Position numbers and translations under genes: made by a program
Part shown: piece after piece, positions 8,077 to 16,836 of the stretch
Numbering within the stretch: position 1 is the stretch's first letter
How the letters are laid out: each line of letters begins with the position of its first letter
Notes under the pieces: model-generated
What the model saw: only the letters and a program-made list of their open reading frames with translations
Told to the model about the DNA's origin: nothing
Database searches by the model: none
NCBI GenBank assembly: GCA_963712825.1
Contig: CAVQJP010000016.1
Location: 806,001 to 870,000, forward strand
Reading direction: 5' to 3'
DNA: 64,000 bases
Source: AP-15 sp963712825
GTDB taxonomy: Bacteria > Pseudomonadota > Alphaproteobacteria > ATCC43930 > CGMCC-115725

Positions 8077-8457
8077 ATGGCCGACGGTCGGGGTTCGCTG
8101 TGGTTCGTCACCGAAATCGAGACCGCCGAGACGGTCGAAGTCGCGCACGGCAGCCGCAGCGCCGAGGATGTCGGCGGGGGGTTCGGGTCGAGCGTCGTGC
8201 AGCAAACGCGCAAGTCGCTGACCCAGCGTGTGCAAATCGACGCCGAGGATCTGAAGCGCGAGATCGGCAATCTCCTGGCGGTGGTCGGCGACGTGTTCGA
8301 CCAGGCGCCGGCCCAGTCGGGGCTGTCATTGGAGGAGGTCGAGCTGTCGATCGAAGTCAGCTCGGAGGGGCAGATCAGCATTTTTGGCAGCGGCGGCAAG
8401 ATCGGCGGCGCCGGCGGCATCAAGCTGTCCTTCAAACGCCAACGCGCCGCGAGCTGA
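8077..8457 (+). CDS. Trypco1-type (CU044_2847 family) protein
   Basis: The 126-residue protein fits the trypsin-co-occurring domain 1 family: a short N-terminal strand (GSLWFVTEIETAETVEV), a central helix (QVFDQAPAQSGLSLEEVEL) and a C-terminal GGIKLSFKR strand. The domain is known beside trypsin- or caspase-type effectors in bacterial conflict systems. That matches the caspase-FGE gene 15 bases upstream. It has no signal peptide or membrane segment. The next gene starts 10 bases downstream, so the three likely form one operon. The molecular role is unknown. Confidence 0.7.
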   Translation: MADGRGSLWFVTEIETAETVEVAHGSRSAEDVGGGFGSSVVQQTRKSLTQRVQIDAEDLKREIGNLLAVVGDVFDQAPAQSGLSLEEVELSIEVSSEGQISIFGSGGKIGGAGGIKLSFKRQRAAS

Positions 8458-8467
8458 GGCCCGGACA

Positions 8468-9104
8468 ATGGCAAGCGCGACCGGTCTGCTGCTGGAGTTC
8501 CCCGACGGCCGCCCGGCCGTAACCGCCCTCGACGAGGTTAACGCCGGGTTGGCCGCCTATGGCGCGGGGACTTGGCCTTTGGATCTGGCGGGCGTTTCCG
8601 CCGAGATCCGCGGCCTGCTCGCCCAACCGCGTTTGAGCGCAGCGGAGGCTGACCGTATCAAGGTGCAATTCCTGCTGCCCCGCGAGCGGCTTTTGCAGAT
8701 TATCGCCGCCGCCGGACGCACGCCCCAGGTGCCGGGCGGCGGTGCGATGGCGCCCCGAGAACCACGGCTACGCCTATCCGCAGCTCTACCTCGCGGAGGC
8801 CGGCGTCGACTACACCCGCTTCGACCGATTTCACGTCAACACCGCCGATGACGGCAGGGGCGTCGATGAGATCGGTCAGCTGCTGCATGGCGGCGGGGTC
8901 AGGATCGTGCAGCGCCGGCCGGGTCTGGGGATCGCGACCCTGCGTCTCGATTGTCCGTCCGCCGATCGCGGCTGGATCGTGACCTATGACGGCGGCTCGT
9001 CGCATATCGGCAGCCTCAGCGCGGCGCGGCCGGGCACGAAATTTCTGATGCAGGTCATCGGGCCCGAGCGCTGGCTCATGCGCTATGACGACGACCAATC
9101 ATAG
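8468..9104 (+). pseudogene. Uncharacterised third protein of the caspase module, frameshifted
   Basis: ATG at 8468 opens a frame encoding LLLEFPDGRPAVTALDEVN and IKVQFLLPRERLLQIIAAAG. After GGGAM near 8749 the protein-like reading switches to another frame, WRPENHGYAYPQLYLAEAG through VIGPERWLMRYDDDQS, ending at TAG 9102-9104. A one-base change between 8700 and 8750 would restore about 211 residues. Alternatively GTG at 8742 could start a separate 120-residue protein. No family is recognised. Tight linkage to the caspase and Trypco1 genes suggests a shared function. Confidence 0.55.
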
Positions 9105-9118
9105 GGCGGGCATCGACG

Positions 9119-10132
9119 ATGGCGGATTACCAAGTCTTCGACGCGGGCGACGTCGTATTGCAATCGGGGCTGACCTACCGCAACGCCCGTCTCGCCTTCA
9201 AAACCTTTGGCACGCTCGACGCCGCGAAATCGAACGCCGTGGTGTACCCGACCTCCTACGGCGCGCAGCACCCCGATCTCGAATGGGCGGTCGCCCCCGG
9301 CAAGGCGCTCGACCCGACCAAATATTTTATCGTGATCATAAACAAATTCGGCAACGGGCTGTCGTCGTCGCCGAGCAACACGCCGCCGCCTTTCGACCGC
9401 GCCCGCTGGCCGCATTTCACAATGACCGACAATGTCCGGGTGCAGCAGCGGTTATTGAAGGATGTGTTCGGGATCGAGCGGGTGAGGCTGGTCTACGGGT
9501 TTTCGATGGGCGCGCAGCAGGCGTTTCACTGGGCGGCGCTGTTTCCCGACCGGGTCGAGCGCATTGCCGCGATCTGCGGCTCGGCCAAGACCTCGCCGCA
9601 CAATGTCGTCTTTCTCGAAGGGGTCAAGGCGGCCCTGACCGCTGATCCGGCGTGGCAGGACGGCTGGTTCGCAACCCCGCCCGTCCGCGGCTTTCAGGCG
9701 ATGGGCCGGGTCTATGCCGGATGGGGGCTGAGCCAGGCGTTCTACCGCGAGGAGGAATGGCGCAAGCTCGGCTTTTCGTCGCTCGAGGATTTTCTGGTCG
9801 GCAGCTGGGAAGCCAATTTTCGCCGTCGCGACGCCAACGACCTCTTGGCGATGCTGTGGACGTGGCAACACGCCGACATCAGCGCCAATGAGCTTTACAA
9901 TGGCGATTTCGGCGAGGCACTGGCGGCAATCGCCGCCGACGCATTGGTGATGCCGTGCGAAACCGACCTCTATTTCACGGTCGAGGACAACCGCCGCGAG
10001 GTCGCCCGCATGCCACGCGCGGAATTGCGCCCGATCCCGTCGATCTGGGGCCACCGGGCCGGCAATCCCGCGCAAAACCCCGCCGACGCCAAATTCATCG
10101 ACGACGCGGTGCGCGAACTCTTGGCGCGGTAA
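9119..10132 (+). CDS. MetX-like alpha/beta hydrolase
   Basis: The 337-residue protein belongs to the homoserine O-acetyltransferase-like alpha/beta-hydrolase group. The nucleophile elbow is GFSMGAQQA with Ser129. The later Asp (PCETDLYF) and His (IWGHRAGNP) complete the triad. N-terminal YFIVIINKFGNGLSSSPSN and the short form are typical of the MetX-like proteins that are not the methionine-pathway enzyme, so I give no metX symbol. It starts 14 bases after the frameshifted gene and could be part of the same transcript. The substrate is unknown. Confidence 0.85.
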   Translation: MADYQVFDAGDVVLQSGLTYRNARLAFKTFGTLDAAKSNAVVYPTSYGAQHPDLEWAVAPGKALDPTKYFIVIINKFGNGLSSSPSNTPPPFDRARWPHFTMTDNVRVQQRLLKDVFGIERVRLVYGFSMGAQQAFHWAALFPDRVERIAAICGSAKTSPHNVVFLEGVKAALTADPAWQDGWFATPPVRGFQAMGRVYAGWGLSQAFYREEEWRKLGFSSLEDFLVGSWEANFRRRDANDLLAMLWTWQHADISANELYNGDFGEALAAIAADALVMPCETDLYFTVEDNRREVARMPRAELRPIPSIWGHRAGNPAQNPADAKFIDDAVRELLAR

Positions 10133-10146
10133 GCGGCGTGCATTGA

Positions 10147-10446
10147 TTAGCGGTCTTCTTTTTCCGTTGGGGCGGCCAGGGTCCGCTCCGAAACATCGTG
10201 CAGGTAATCGGCAAGATCATCGACGCTCTCGAACTCTCTTGCGCGGCCTTCCGCAAGATCCGCGAGTCCGGTGCGGGCGGCCTCCTGCAAGGCTCTCAAC
10301 CGGGCGGCCTCGCACGCCTTGAGGGCCTCCACAAGCCGCATGCCCTCGCGCAATACCTCGCTCGCATTCTGATAGCGCCCGGACCTGACAAGCGCCCTGA
10401 CAACGCTCTCATGATGCGCTGTCAGCACGAGATTGCGTGTCGGCAT
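10147..10446 (-). CDS. ParD-like antitoxin without an adjacent toxin
   Basis: The 99-residue protein has a ribbon-helix-helix start (TRNLVLTAHHESVVRALV) and the ParD signature GRYQNASEVLREGMRLVE, then a charged C-terminal tail that would bind ParE. GGAG lies about eight bases before the Met at 10446, which is preferred over an in-frame Met at 10458. ParE normally follows parD directly; here the next gene on this strand is absent because MetX-like coding ends at 10132 on the other strand. It is therefore an orphan antitoxin, perhaps left after toxin loss. Confidence 0.8.
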   Translation of the reverse strand: MPTRNLVLTAHHESVVRALVRSGRYQNASEVLREGMRLVEALKACEAARLRALQEAARTGLADLAEGRAREFESVDDLADYLHDVSERTLAAPTEKEDR

Positions 10447-10820
10447 CCTGGTCTCCATTTCAAATCCGCTGGATATGTATATTGGCATAATGACGGCGGC
10501 AGCGCCTTCCTTGAGGTCCTTGGGAGGTCCGGGAGGCGGGCGGGGCGGTGCTGTTCTTCCGAATTTTGCCATTCCGGGAGTTTAGCGCACCGACGCATTC
10601 TGAAGATTCACTTGGTGACCGCAGACCAATGCCCACACCAAAATCCGACCACACCGGCGAAGGCCGGTGCCCATGGTGGAAATGGGTCCCGGCCTCCGCC
10701 GGGAAGGCAAAAAAGGGGCACCAGTTTGAATCATTCGAATGCATCTGAGCACTAACGCATTCAGCATATAAATTTGGTATATTTGACGTATGCCGTACAT
10801 TCGTTATTTCATGACTATGA
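10447..10820. other. Intergenic region with a repeat and an AT-rich stretch
   Basis: No gene is supported. It holds the 49-bp palindromic repeat at 10654-10702. The last 60 bases before higB are AT-rich (for instance CATATAAATTTGGTATATTT), a likely promoter/operator zone for higBA. Confidence 0.45.
10654..10702. repeat. 49-bp palindromic repeat, copy 1
   Basis: Arms CCGGCGAAGGCCGG and CCGGCCTCCGCCGG (one mismatch) are separated by 21 bases. The same layout and length recur at 25182-25230. It is an intergenic REP-like element, on the pattern of dispersed repeats in alphaproteobacteria. Confidence 0.75.
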
Positions 10821-11104
10821 ATGATTTTTAGTTTTGAGGACAAAAGGACGGAAGCGTTCGCGGCAGGCGAGTTTGTCCGCGAGTTTTAGGGTTCGAGCTT
10901 CAGGGCTACAAGCGGCTGGAAATTCTGGCAGCCGCTACCAGCCTAGTCGATCTGCGCTCCGTGCCCAGCAACCGCCTTGAGGCCCTGAGAGGCGACCGCG
11001 CCGGGCAATTCAGCATCCGCATCAACAGGCAGTGGCGGCTGTGCTTCGAGTGGCCGGAGGGCGCTGCGGGACCGTCAAACGTCGAGATAGTGGATTACCA
11101 TTGA
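10821..11104 (+). pseudogene. higB: HigB-type toxin, broken by a stop and a frameshift
   Basis: ATG at 10821 encodes MIFSFEDKRTEAFAAGEFVREF, then TAG at 10887. Downstream, in the frame set off by one deleted base, the HigB body continues: GFELQGYKRLEILAAATSL, NRLEALRGDRAGQFSIRIN and QWRLCFEWPEGAAGPSNVE, ending at TGA 11102-11104. The expected residues at the break are FQGF, so a CAG to TAG change and a lost G lie together. The HigB RNase toxin is thus inactive, while the HigA gene 13 bases downstream is intact. Confidence 0.85.
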
Positions 11105-11117
11105 AGAGGCTTCAGCC

Positions 11118-11423
11118 ATGACCAGACCACCCATCCACCCCGGCGAAATCCTCGCCGACGAGCTGGAGGAAATCGGCATTACCCCGACCGAGCTTTCCCG
11201 GCAGCTTGGGGTTCCGCCGAACCGCATCAGCCAGATCATCGCGGGCAAGCGGGCGATCACCGGCGACACCGCCTTGCGCCTAGGCCACTGGTTCCGCAAC
11301 AGCGCTCAGTTCTGGCTCAATCTGCAAGCCTCGTATGATTTGCGCGTGGCGGAGGCGACAATCGGCAAAGAGGTCGAGGCTTTGCCCGTGCGACCAGCAC
11401 TCGCGCAACCGGACCTGAAATGA
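11118..11423 (+). CDS. higA: HigA family antitoxin
   Basis: The 101-residue protein starts RPPIHPGEILADELEEIG and has a XRE-type helix-turn-helix (ELSRQLGVPPNRISQIIAGK) followed by GDTALRLGHWFRNSAQFWLN, the HigA signature. It would repress its own promoter and bind HigB. The toxin gene just upstream is broken, so this antitoxin now lacks its partner. AAGAGGC lies upstream of the ATG at 11118. The length is normal. Confidence 0.9.
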   Translation: MTRPPIHPGEILADELEEIGITPTELSRQLGVPPNRISQIIAGKRAITGDTALRLGHWFRNSAQFWLNLQASYDLRVAEATIGKEVEALPVRPALAQPDLK

Positions 11424-11591
11424 TCTGCGCGCCGCATCCTGCTCTGAGAGCCCGGCATGATTCGCGGCGTTGCGGTCGGAACGGGCGACAAACGACATTG
11501 TTGAGCGCGTCGGGTTAGAACCAGTAACCATCCCTTTTGAGCGTTGCGCTACGGCCTGTTCAACGAGGCACCAGATCAACAGGGCGGCGGG

Positions 11592-13368
11592 TCACTCCGC
11601 GAGGGCGGCGGCGGTGTCGGGGGGGAGATCGACGCGCTCGATGTGGCGGCGGTGCCAGAGGGCGTAGAACAACAGGTTCCATGCGGCGCGGCCGGGGCGT
11701 TTTTGGCCGGCGGCGGCAAACAGGTTCTCGACCGCTTCGGGGCGGCAGATCTCGCGCACCGCGGGCGAGTTCGCGACCAGCGGCCCGATCGCGTCGGCGC
11801 GGCGCTCGATCCAGCGCGCGACCGGCACGGTGAAGCCGCGCTTGCGGGCGAGCGGCTGGGCCTGCGGCATGTGCTCGGCGAGCCAGCGGCGCAACACCCA
11901 TTTGCCGAGACCGCGGCGGACCTTGAGCTCGTCCGGAAGGCCGAATGCCAGCGCCGCCAGCTCGGGATCAAGATAAGGGGTGCGGCCCTCGGCGCCGTGC
12001 GCCATCAGGCAGCGGTCGAGCTTGATCAACAGGTCGTTCGGCAGCCAGTCGGCGCAGTCGACCGCCTGCGCCGCCTGCAACGGGGTGCGGCCATGGCCGC
12101 CGCCATGGACCTCGGCCGCGGCGATGCCGTCGCGCCAGCCGGCGATCTCGCCGCGCAGCACATCAAGATCGTCGAGCACGCCGCGTGCCCGTGGCCGCCG
12201 GCCGCCGGCCCACCACGGCCGCGTCACGCTGCGGTAGCGGCCGTAGCCGCCGAACAGCTCGTCGCCGCCCTCGCCCGACAGGATCACCTTGATCCCGGCC
12301 GCGCGCGCGGTGCGGGCCAAGACCCAGCTCGGCAGGATCGCGTAGTCGGCGGCGGGGTCGTCGACGCAGGACACGATCTCGGGCAGCAGCCGCCAGAAAT
12401 CCGCCTCGCCGAACGCGATTTCGACATGCTCGGCGCCGACGATCGCGGCAGCGGCACGCGCCGCCGGCCGCTCGTCCGCCGCCTCGCCATCCGCAAAACC
12501 GATCGTGAACGCCTTGACCGGGCGTTCGGCCAACCGGCCCATCATCGTCAGCACCGCGGTCGAGTCGATGCCGCCCGACAAAAACAGGCCGAACGGCACA
12601 TCAGAGCGCTGGTGCATGCGCACGCTGTCGGCGAGTGCCGCGTCGAGCCGCGCCAGCACCTCGTCCTCGCCGAGTGCCGCCGGACCTCCTTCCGGCAACG
12701 CCGCGCGGCGCCGGCGCTCGACCACCCGCCCTTGGCGCACGACCACGGTCTCGCCCGGCAGAACCCGGTTGATCCCGGCAAAGATCGTCTCGCGGCCGGT
12801 CGTGAATTGCATCTGCAAGAGCTCGTCGCGTGCCCGCCGTAGCAGTTTCGGGACGACGATGCCGGCTTCGATCAGCGCATTGGGCTCGGAGGCAAAGGCG
12901 AAACCGTGCGCGGTCTCGGCATAATAAAGCGGCTTGATCCCGAACGGGTCGCGCGCGAGCACCAGCCGGCGCGCGCCGGGGTCGTGCAACGCCAGCGCAT
13001 ACATTCCGCGCAGATGCGCGGTGAAATCGAGCCCGTGCCGGCGATAGAGGTGGAGCGGCAGCTCGCAATCCGACTGGGTCGCAAACGCGACCGGACGGGC
13101 ATCGCCGCGCAGCTTTTCGCGCAATTCGACATAGTTGTAGATCTCGGCATTGGCGATCAATGCCGCGCCGCCCGGCTCGTGGAGCGGCTGCGCGCCGGTC
13201 GCAAGGTCGATGATCGCAAGCCGGGTCTGGACCATGCCGACATCGCCCGAGCGATAGCGGCCGTCGCCGTCCGGGCCGCGATGGCGCAATGCTGCCTCCA
13301 TCGCCCGCAACGGCGCCTGCGGCGGCGAGCGCACCGTCAAAGGTCATCAGCCCGGCGATGCCGCACAT
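11592..13368 (-). pseudogene. asnB: Asparagine synthetase (glutamine-hydrolysing) with N-terminal frameshift
   Basis: ATG at 13368 encodes the class II glutaminase start MCGIAGLMTFDG, with catalytic Cys2. The rest (LRAMEAALRHRGPDGDG, NAEIYNYVELREKL, the PP-loop LSGGIDSTAV, and SGEGGDELFGGYGRY) is in another frame that runs to 11592. The break is at about 13322-13338, one missing base. Joined, it is about 590 residues, usual for AsnB. The larger frame has only a TTG start at 13340 and would lack Cys2. The ATG overlaps the upstream glycosyltransferase stop by one base (TGATG). In a surface-glycan operon such enzymes may amidate a uronic sugar; the exact role is inference. Confidence 0.78.
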
Positions 13369-14750
13369 CAGCCCCAGACCCCGCCTGCCGGCACCTCGGC
13401 GGGAAACGCGCGCCGCACGTTGTCCACGATTGCCGGCGAAGCCTCGCCAACGACATCGAGGGCTTCGGCGAGCACGCGATCGACTTCGAGGTCGACCAGA
13501 TCCGGTGCCGCCAACACCCGCACGGCGCAACCGCGCGGCGCGCACCACGCGGGATCGGAGGCGCTGGAAAACAGCACGATCACCGGGCAGCCCGCCGCCG
13601 CGGCGAGGTGAGTGACGCCGGTGTCGTTGCCGACCGTCAACACTGCTCGTTGGGCCAAGGCGGCGACCGTTGCGATGTCGGTGCGGCCGACGAGATCGAC
13701 CGCGTCGCGACAGATTTCGCGGATTGCGGTCGCGAGGGGCCGCTCCGCCTGCGACCCGACCACGACGCTGGCGCAACCGGCATGCCGCAGCTCCTCGGCC
13801 AGCATTCCGAAATGTCGGGCAGACCACCGCTTGGCCGGATGGCGGGCCGACGAACCGGGGACCAACAGCGCGAACCGCCGGCCGGCAAGCTGCGATGGCA
13901 GCGCACAAACAAGCGGCGGCAGCAGCGGCAATGGGGTCGGGTAGATCCCGGCCATCAGCAGCTGCTCGGCCTGCTTGTCGATCGTATGCTGGCGGTCGCG
14001 GTCGAGATTGGCGTGCGGATGAGAGCCCCGCCAGGCGATCCCCGACCATTCCGGCACCGGACCCGGACGAAACAGCAGCGCGTAGAGCGCGGAACGCTGC
14101 GAGGTTTGCAAATCGTAGACCCGGTCGAAGCCGCCTTGGCGCAAGCGGCGCCGCAGCGCCAGCCACCCGGCGACGTCCAACGGGCCGGGGCGGCGGTCGA
14201 CCATGACCTCGTCGAAGAATCCGAGCTGCCCGGCGAACTCGGCAAAAGGTGCGGTCGTCAGCAGGGCGATGTGGTCGCCGCGATGGTGGCGGCGGATGGC
14301 GGCGGCAGGTCCGAGCGCCTGGACGAAGTCGCCGAGCGCACTTAGCCTGAGGACCAAGATGCGGCGCGCAGACGGCCGGCTCGCGGCCGGTGTCAGGCAC
14401 GGGCGGCGGCGCGCCACGCCATCGAGCTCGACCACGCGCGACAGCGCTTCCAACGCCGCAAAGAAGGCGGCATGCGTTTCGATATCGGTGCAGCCGATGG
14501 CGGCGGTCAGCCGCTCGACCACGGTTATCGCGGCCGCGGTCGCCTGCGCGGCGCCGCCGTTTCTGAGCGCGTCCAACAGGCGATGGGGATCCCGGGCGAC
14601 GAGATAGCGCCGGTCGCGGCGCCATCTCCGCTCGTTCCAGGCAAAGAAATGACGAAGCGGCGTCCCGGCCGGAAAGTGGCTCGCCCGCAGCCGCGGGCCG
14701 CCGCGTATCCGCGTCGGGGTGTCGCTCCGCCGCGGAACGGGCGCGGTCAT
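13368..14750 (-). CDS. Glycosyltransferase family 9 with N-terminal extension
   Basis: The 460-residue protein ends in a GT9 domain from about residue 130: RILVLRLSALGDFVQALGPA at the start, VYDLQTSQRSALY in the middle and VGNDTGVTHLAAAAGCPVIV near the end. GT9 enzymes add heptose or related sugars to lipopolysaccharide core. The first 130 residues (WNERRWRRDRRYLVARDPHR) are an unrecognised Arg-rich helical addition. ATG at 14750 overlaps the upstream GT4 stop (ATGA), so the extension is probably real. The stop overlaps asnB by one base. Confidence 0.8.
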   Translation of the reverse strand: MTAPVPRRSDTPTRIRGGPRLRASHFPAGTPLRHFFAWNERRWRRDRRYLVARDPHRLLDALRNGGAAQATAAAITVVERLTAAIGCTDIETHAAFFAALEALSRVVELDGVARRRPCLTPAASRPSARRILVLRLSALGDFVQALGPAAAIRRHHRGDHIALLTTAPFAEFAGQLGFFDEVMVDRRPGPLDVAGWLALRRRLRQGGFDRVYDLQTSQRSALYALLFRPGPVPEWSGIAWRGSHPHANLDRDRQHTIDKQAEQLLMAGIYPTPLPLLPPLVCALPSQLAGRRFALLVPGSSARHPAKRWSARHFGMLAEELRHAGCASVVVGSQAERPLATAIREICRDAVDLVGRTDIATVAALAQRAVLTVGNDTGVTHLAAAAGCPVIVLFSSASDPAWCAPRGCAVRVLAAPDLVDLEVDRVLAEALDVVGEASPAIVDNVRRAFPAEVPAGGVWG

Positions 14751-15808
14751 CGTTTGCCCGCTGCCGAGCAGGCCGGCGCCATCCGGTCGAGAAAGCCGCG
14801 GTAGCGGGCGACGACCGCATCCTCGGTGAACCCGGCCTCGTAGGCGCACCGACCGCGCTCTGCCAGCCGCCGGCGCAGCGCCGGGTCCCGCGACAGCCGC
14901 TCGATCGTCGCGGCGAGCGCCGCCGCGCCGCCTCCGGGCTGGCCCGGAAGCGGCACGAGCAATCCGCTGACCTCGTTCTCGATCAGCTTGGCCGGGCCGT
15001 CGCCGGCGGTGGCTATGACCGGCAACCCGGCCGACCAGGCCTCGATCACGACATTGCCGAGCGGCTCGTGCAGCGACGGGCAGACGAGAAAATCGGCTCC
15101 GGCCATCAGCGCCGGCACGTCGTCGCGCCAGCCGACAAAATCGACGCGGGCGGCGACCCCGAGCGCCAGCGCCACGCGCTCGAGCTCGCCGCGCAACGGC
15201 CCGTCGCCGGCGATCGCGAGCCGCACCTCGCGGGTTTGGGCGAGCGCTTCGAGCAGCAGCGAAAACCCCTTGTTCGGGTGGAGGCGACCCAGCGCCAGGG
15301 CGAGCGGGACGTTGCGCTCCGGCCAGCCGTCGCATGGCGCCGCCGTCATGGCGTCGGGCACGAAATTGGGCAGGTAGTCGATGCGCTCGGGCGGCCAGCC
15401 CGCGGCCGTGGCGTAATCGACGATGGCGCGGGTGTTGGCGATCAGATGGTCGCAGCGCCGATAGTATTTCAAATCGTAATACCCCCCGAGCCGGGCAACA
15501 TGCACGAAATCGCCGCGCGGGCAAGCCTGGGTCGCCCGGCTCATCCAGGTCAGAACGACGTCAGGGCGCCAAGCCCCGATCTCCCGCCGGAACCCGAATC
15601 GAGTGGCGAGGTCGAACGATCCGCCAAACCCGAGCTCCCCAACCTGGACACCCGCCGACCGCAAGCGCGAGGAGCGGTCGGGATCGCGCCGGATCAGCAC
15701 CCTCTGCGTTTCGCCGGCCCGCTGCAACGCCGAGGCCAGCCGCACAAAAAAGGTTTCGGCCCCACCGTGATGCGCCCCGGCCATTGCCTGAAGCAGCCGC
15801 CGCGTCAT
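14747..15808 (-). CDS. Glycosyltransferase family 4
   Basis: The 353-residue GT-B enzyme begins QAMAGAHHGGAETFFVRLA, with the Gly-rich acceptor loop. The C-terminal half has ALGRLHPNKGFSLLLEAL and CPSLHEPLGNVVIEAWSAG, which holds the E-x(7)-E nucleotide-sugar motif. It would transfer a sugar on the cytoplasmic side of the inner membrane. Start ATG at 15808 overlaps the previous stop by four bases, and its stop overlaps the next gene likewise. The donor and acceptor sugars are unknown. Confidence 0.88.
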   Translation of the reverse strand: MTRRLLQAMAGAHHGGAETFFVRLASALQRAGETQRVLIRRDPDRSSRLRSAGVQVGELGFGGSFDLATRFGFRREIGAWRPDVVLTWMSRATQACPRGDFVHVARLGGYYDLKYYRRCDHLIANTRAIVDYATAAGWPPERIDYLPNFVPDAMTAAPCDGWPERNVPLALALGRLHPNKGFSLLLEALAQTREVRLAIAGDGPLRGELERVALALGVAARVDFVGWRDDVPALMAGADFLVCPSLHEPLGNVVIEAWSAGLPVIATAGDGPAKLIENEVSGLLVPLPGQPGGGAAALAATIERLSRDPALRRRLAERGRCAYEAGFTEDAVVARYRGFLDRMAPACSAAGKR

Positions 15809-16836
15809 CCGACCAGGGCTTCGAAACGTCCGGCGACCGTGTCCCAGCTAAGCCCGCGCTGATGCTCGAGCGCCGCCAAATGCCAGCGTCGCCACAGCTC
15901 GTCGTCGCGCAGCACGTCAATCGCCGCCGCGGCAAATTCCGCGTCAGTAGCCGCCACCCGCCCGCTCAGCCTGTCGCTCACCCGCTCCGCGACCGCGCCA
16001 AGCGGCGTCACGATCGCCGGGACGCCCAGCGCCTGCGCCTCGGCCAGCGCGAGGCAGAAGGTCTCGCCGGGGTCGCCGCGGTAGAGCATGACCCGCGCCC
16101 CGGTCAGCGCCGCCGCCAGGGCGTCGCGCCCGACCGGCGCGAACCGGCACACGCCCCTATGGGCGAGCGCGTCGGCGCGGGCGAGCACCGCTTCCATCTC
16201 GGCCGCCCGGCGAGCGCCGAGCGCACCGTAAACCGCCGGCCCGGCGTAGATGTGCAATTCCGCCTCGGGGATGGCGGGCGCGATCCTTGCGACCCACAGG
16301 TCGAGCAGCCAGTCGAGCCCGCGCAACGGGTTCGACGTAAAGATCGCGCGCGGCGGCTGCGGCTCGCGCGGCACGGCGGCGCGAAAGCGGTCGAGGACCC
16401 CGTAAGGGATCGTCTCGACCCCGCCATGCAGCAGCCAGCCCGGGACCGTTTTCGCGTGATAGGCGCCGGTCACGACCAAGGTCGGCCGATGCCAGGCGAG
16501 CCGCCAGACATTGCGCGGCTTGCGCAGATATCGCGCCGGGTTGTGCAGCCAGAAGAGCCGCCGTCTCGCCCCCCGCACGAGCCCGATCACGCGATGCCCG
16601 CGATTGCCGATGTAAAGATCGCAGGTGTCGGGCATGCCGCGCGCCAGTGGGAGCCAGTGCACCCCGTTATGGGTCAGCGCCTCATCGCAGCGATTGCGGA
16701 CCTCAACCGAATGCCCGCGCGCCGCCAATGCCTCGGCGAGCGCCACAAACGCGGTCTCGGCGCCGCCCAACGGCGAGATTTCGGCCATCCGCCCGTCAAA
16801 GGCGACCCCGTCATCGGCCATCACCACCTTGGCCAT
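15805..16836 (-). CDS. Glycosyltransferase family 4
   Basis: The 343-residue protein has the GT4 N-terminal acceptor loop (ISPLGGAETAFVALAEALAA) and a C-terminal donor site (GDPGETFCLALAEAQALGVP) with the usual two Glu. Its start ATG shares one base with the stop of the GT2 gene (TGATG). It is one of two adjacent GT4 genes, which would extend the same glycan. There is no membrane segment. Specificity is not readable. Confidence 0.85.
   Translation of the reverse strand: MAKVVMADDGVAFDGRMAEISPLGGAETAFVALAEALAARGHSVEVRNRCDEALTHNGVHWLPLARGMPDTCDLYIGNRGHRVIGLVRGARRRLFWLHNPARYLRKPRNVWRLAWHRPTLVVTGAYHAKTVPGWLLHGGVETIPYGVLDRFRAAVPREPQPPRAIFTSNPLRGLDWLLDLWVARIAPAIPEAELHIYAGPAVYGALGARRAAEMEAVLARADALAHRGVCRFAPVGRDALAAALTGARVMLYRGDPGETFCLALAEAQALGVPAIVTPLGAVAERVSDRLSGRVAATDAEFAAAAIDVLRDDELWRRWHLAALEHQRGLSWDTVAGRFEALVG

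Noticed and set aside
9119..10132. Calling this gene metX (homoserine O-acetyltransferase)
   Set aside because: It has the fold and triad, but the short form and N terminus fit the MetX-like group of unknown substrate.
12601..14820. A 739-codon minus-strand open frame
   Set aside because: It is a GC-rich shadow of the GT9 and asnB genes. Only its MCGIAGLMTFDG part was used, as the out-of-frame start of asnB.
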